A DNA stretch of 64,000 bases from Planctomycetaceae bacterium (GTDB lineage: Bacteria; Planctomycetota; Phycisphaerae; Sedimentisphaerales; UBA12454). The notes under the pieces are model-generated. The model saw only the letters and a list, made by a program, of their open reading frames with translations. It had not been told where the DNA came from and did no database searches. The DNA is taken from positions 87,452-151,451 of the forward strand of contig JAJFVK010000006.1 in assembly GCA_021371795.1 (NCBI GenBank), read 5' to 3'. The translations under genes were made by a program, and so were the position numbers. Of the stretch, positions 61,880 to 64,000 are shown in pieces. Positions within the stretch are counted from its first letter, which is position 1. Every line of letters begins with the position of its first letter.

Positions 61880-62211
61880 TGGCAAAGAATGTTAAAAAAG
61901 GTGATATGGTTGAAATTATAGCCGGTGCAAGCAAAGGCACAACCGCAAAAGTAATGCGAGTATTACCTTCCGAAGGTAGAGTTATCGTTGAAGGCATTAA
62001 CAGAAGATTCAAACATGTAAAGCCGTCACGGAAATATCCGCAGGGCGGAAGAATTCAGGTTGAAGAACCAATTCACATCAGCAATGTGCTTCCGGTTAGT
62101 CCGAAAAGCTCGGCTGGTACGAGAGTAAGATTCGTAACTGATGGCAAAGGCGTAAAAAAACGCGTCTCTTTGGATGGTTCTGAAATAGGTATTTTGAGAA
62201 AAGCGAAATAA
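61879..62211 (+). CDS. rplX: 50S ribosomal protein L24
   Basis: 110 residues. KKGDMVEIIAGASKGTTAKVMRVLPSEGRVIVEGINRRFKHVKPSRKYPQGGRIQVEEPIHISNVLP is the KOW-containing L24 core. The family's GKDKGK loop reads GASKGT. The tail VRFVTDGKGVKKRVSLDGSEIGI is usual. It shares the TAATG junction with rplN. Confidence 0.95.
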   Translation: MAKNVKKGDMVEIIAGASKGTTAKVMRVLPSEGRVIVEGINRRFKHVKPSRKYPQGGRIQVEEPIHISNVLPVSPKSSAGTRVRFVTDGKGVKKRVSLDGSEIGILRKAK

Positions 62212-62215
62212 TAAT

Positions 62216-62290
62216 AGTTATGAGTTTTGAGTGTTGAGTTCTTAGTTGAGACTCAAACTGAAAAACTAAAAACTTAAAACTAATAAAAGG
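62216..62290. repeat. low-complexity foldback between rplX and rplE
   Basis: TGAGTTTTGAGTGTTGAGTT and AACTGAAAAACTAAAAACTT are imperfect complements around TTAGTTGAGACTCAA. It is made of the same kind of simple GAGTT/AACTC words as dispersed repeats elsewhere in bacteria. No promoter or gene is apparent. Confidence 0.5.
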
Positions 62291-62299
62291 TTTTTTTAA

Positions 62300-62839
62300 A
62301 TGGCAAGGTTAAAAGATTTATATAAGTCGAAGGTTGTTGCGACACTTAAAGAAAAGTACGAATATTCAAGCTCTATGGCAGTGCCGAGAATGCTTAAAAT
62401 TGTAATTTCTATGGGCGTCGGCAAGGCAACGCAGGATAAGAAATTTATCGAAAGCGCGACTGCTGATTTGGCATTGATTTCCGGCCAGAAGCCGTTACTT
62501 TGCAAGGCAAAGAAAAGCGTATCGAACTTCAAAGTTCGTCAGGGCGACCCGACTGGTTTGAAAGTTACGCTCCGCGGCTTTCGTATGTTCGAGTTTATGG
62601 ACAGACTTATCAATCTTGCGATTCCGCGAGTAAAAGACTTCCGCGGATTAAATCCAAAGAGCTTCGATGAGGCTGGGAATTATTCGATGGGTATCAGTGA
62701 ACAAACCATCTTTCCGGAAATCGACGCTGCTAAAGTTGAAAACGTTCAGGGTATGAACATAACGTTTGTAACAACGGCTAAAACAAATGATGAAGCAAGA
62801 GAAATGCTTAGATTGTTTGGAATGCCGTTCAGGGAGTAA
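62300..62839 (+). CDS. rplE: 50S ribosomal protein L5
   Basis: 179 residues. VPRMLKIVISMGVGKATQDKKFIESATADLALISGQKPLLCKAKKSVSNFKVRQGDPTGLKVTLRG, RVKDFRGLNPKSFDEAGNYSMGISEQTIFPEID and GMNITFVTTAKTNDEAREMLRLFGMPF are diagnostic. It binds 5S rRNA. Confidence 0.97.
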   Translation: MARLKDLYKSKVVATLKEKYEYSSSMAVPRMLKIVISMGVGKATQDKKFIESATADLALISGQKPLLCKAKKSVSNFKVRQGDPTGLKVTLRGFRMFEFMDRLINLAIPRVKDFRGLNPKSFDEAGNYSMGISEQTIFPEIDAAKVENVQGMNITFVTTAKTNDEAREMLRLFGMPFRE

Positions 62840-62844
62840 TACCA

Positions 62845-62939
62845 GTTAGGGTAGAAAACTCTCGCGATTGAAAAGATACGTTATTATTTTAAAGTGCTTA
62901 TCCGCGGATTAGCGGGAAAATTTAATTAGGATTAACAGA
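62845..62939 (+). promoter_or_regulatory. repeated S10-operon leader element, copy 3 (before rpsN)
   Basis: TTAGGGTAGAAAACTCTCGCG, cut here for length, is followed by TTATTATTTTAAAG, TCCGCGGATTAGCGG and TTTAATTAGGATTA. It fills the entire rplE-rpsN gap and supplies the AGGA ribosome site 8 bases before the rpsN ATG. Confidence 0.65.
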
Positions 62940-63125
62940 ATGACAACCAAAGCTCTAATGAATAAAAGTCGGCAAAAGCCCAAATTTACGACAAGAGTGT
63001 ATACACGCTGTCAGATTTGCGGCCGAGCCAGAGCGGTTTACAGGAAATTTATGATTTGCAGATTGTGTCTGCGAAAACTCGCATCGGAAGGCAAGATTCC
63101 AGGCCTGAAAAAAGCGAGCTGGTAA
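62940..63125 (+). CDS. rpsN: 30S ribosomal protein S14, zinc-binding short form
   Basis: 61 residues. [48 protein letters not shown] carries the zinc site CxxC-x(12-13)-CxxC, which makes this the type Z form. It contacts 16S rRNA in the head. A repeated leader element precedes it. Confidence 0.96.
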   Translation: MTTKALMNKSRQKPKFTTRVYTRCQICGRARAVYRKFMICRLCLRKLASEGKIPGLKKASW

Positions 63126-63180
63126 TAGACGAATTGAAATTGATATTTAAAATTGAAAATTAATTAATAGGGTATATCAA

Positions 63181-63579
63181 ATGCACAGTGATCCGATAGC
63201 GGATATGCTTACGAGAATACGAAATGCCGGCACGGCAAGACTGAATTATACCAATATAAAGAAGTCTAAAATATGCCTGGGCATTGCGAATGTTCTGAAA
63301 AGCGAAGGATACATTACCGGCTTTGAAACAATAGATGACGCAACCGGTCAGGGCCTTATCAGAGTGGAACTGAAGTACACTATGGAAGGTATGCCGGCGA
63401 TAACTGAAGTTAAACGAATAAGCAAACCGGGCAGAAGGCTTTACGGCTCTGTTGATAAACTGCCGCATGTTTTGAACGGCATGGGTATAGCGATAGTAAC
63501 AACAAATAAAGGCATTATGACTGACGGACAGTGCCGCAAGGACTGCGTCAGCGGCGAAATACTTTGTACGGTGTCCTAA
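63181..63579 (+). CDS. rpsH: 30S ribosomal protein S8
   Basis: 132 residues. MHSDPIADMLTRIRNAGTARL, KSEGYITGFETIDD, KRISKPGRRLYGSVDKLPHVLNGMGIAIVTTNKGIMTDGQCR are diagnostic, and GEILCTVS closes the protein. In many bacteria S8 represses the spc operon. Its stop overlaps the rplF start (TAATG). Confidence 0.97.
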   Translation: MHSDPIADMLTRIRNAGTARLNYTNIKKSKICLGIANVLKSEGYITGFETIDDATGQGLIRVELKYTMEGMPAITEVKRISKPGRRLYGSVDKLPHVLNGMGIAIVTTNKGIMTDGQCRKDCVSGEILCTVS

Positions 63580-64000
63580 TGAGTCGAATTGGAAAAAAAG
63601 CAATAGATATACCATCTGGAGTAAAGATTGAATTCGCGGGCCAAACTGTAAAGGTTAGCGGTCCCAAAGGCAGTCTTGAACTTCAGAGAAATCCGAAAAT
63701 AACAGTTAAGCTCGATGACAGCGGTAAAAAAATAGTAGTAGATAATACCGCACCTGAAGGCCGACTGGAAAAAGCGATGTTCGGAACAACAAGAGCATTG
63801 CTGAACAATATGGTAATCGGCGTCAGCAAAGGCTATGAGAAAAAAATGGAAATCTACGGAACAGGCTACAACGTAAAAGAGCAGGGCGGCAATCTTATAT
63901 TGACTGTCGGCTATGCAAACCCCGCGAGTGTAGCGATTCCTAAAAGCGTAAAAGTAATTATAGACATACCTGCGACAAAAGGTAATGATACGCCGGCTAA
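63579..64000 (+). CDS. rplF: 50S ribosomal protein L6 (partial, continues beyond the window)
   Basis: The ATG at 63579 overlaps the rpsH stop. The 140 codons inside the window read MSRIGKKAIDIPSGVKIEF, VKVSGPKGSLELQ, GTTRALLNNMVIGVSKGYEKKMEIYGTGYNV and LTVGYANPASVAIPK, the standard L6 N-terminal and first half of the C-terminal domain. The frame is still open at 64000. Confidence 0.96.
   Translation, partial: MSRIGKKAIDIPSGVKIEFAGQTVKVSGPKGSLELQRNPKITVKLDDSGKKIVVDNTAPEGRLEKAMFGTTRALLNNMVIGVSKGYEKKMEIYGTGYNVKEQGGNLILTVGYANPASVAIPKSVKVIIDIPATKGNDTPA

Overview
The window is a bacterial chromosome segment of moderate, slightly AT-rich composition. It most likely comes from a planctomycete of the class Phycisphaerae (Sedimentisphaerales-like). 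That placement is inferred from three secreted proteins ending in a tandem dockerin-type EF-hand module (DxDxDG-type loops followed by a conserved Trp), tandem ClpP paralogs, and the overall gene style. No rRNA lies in the window to confirm it. No CRISPR array, prophage or complete insertion sequence was seen. Left part (1-22 kb), mixed metabolism and accessory genes: a beta-helix dockerin exoprotein, a ferritin-like protein, pssA-psd for phosphatidylethanolamine, a large PASTA/GLUG/dockerin exoprotein, a frameshifted GH28 pectinase-type gene, two clpP genes, an OFA-type MFS transporter, and the complete glycine-cleavage set gcvT-gcvH-gcvPA-gcvPB on the minus strand. These are followed by tRNA-Ser, ald with an Lrp-type regulator, an isolated DUF4209-like protein, a lipoprotein and an ECF sigma/anti-sigma pair. 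Middle (22.5-38 kb): a compact type II secretion/pilus-like operon (one ATPase, two GspF-type membrane proteins, three pseudopilin-like proteins, no secretin or peptidase in view), rpmE-prfA, a pabB/pabC cluster with a NIF3-like gene and scpB, a subtilase-like dockerin protein, an EamA transporter and a decayed NagD-type HAD gene. Right part (38-64 kb): a classical information-processing superoperon in standard order: tRNA-Thr-tuf-rpmG-tRNA-Trp-secE-nusG-rplK-rplA-rplJ-rplL-rpoB-rpoC-rpsL-rpsG-fusA, then rpsJ through rplF, which is cut by the window edge. The genes are mostly ordinary; the unusual content is in the spacers. At least three spacers carry long series of A/T tracts repeated about every 10 bp, as expected for strongly curved DNA. 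A leader of about 100 bp occurs three times, directly upstream of rplD, rplB and rpsN. Small palindromes flanked by AT-rich low-complexity arms sit between most genes of the tuf-rpoC cluster, and related palindromes are embedded in frame inside pabB. A pair of MITE-like foldback elements (about 135 bp) lies beside gcvT and in the secretion operon, and a 390-bp nested inverted repeat lies upstream of the EamA gene. Among the proteins, EF-Tu has an altered switch I, L22 carries an extra N-terminal domain, and the subtilase lacks its usual catalytic Asp.
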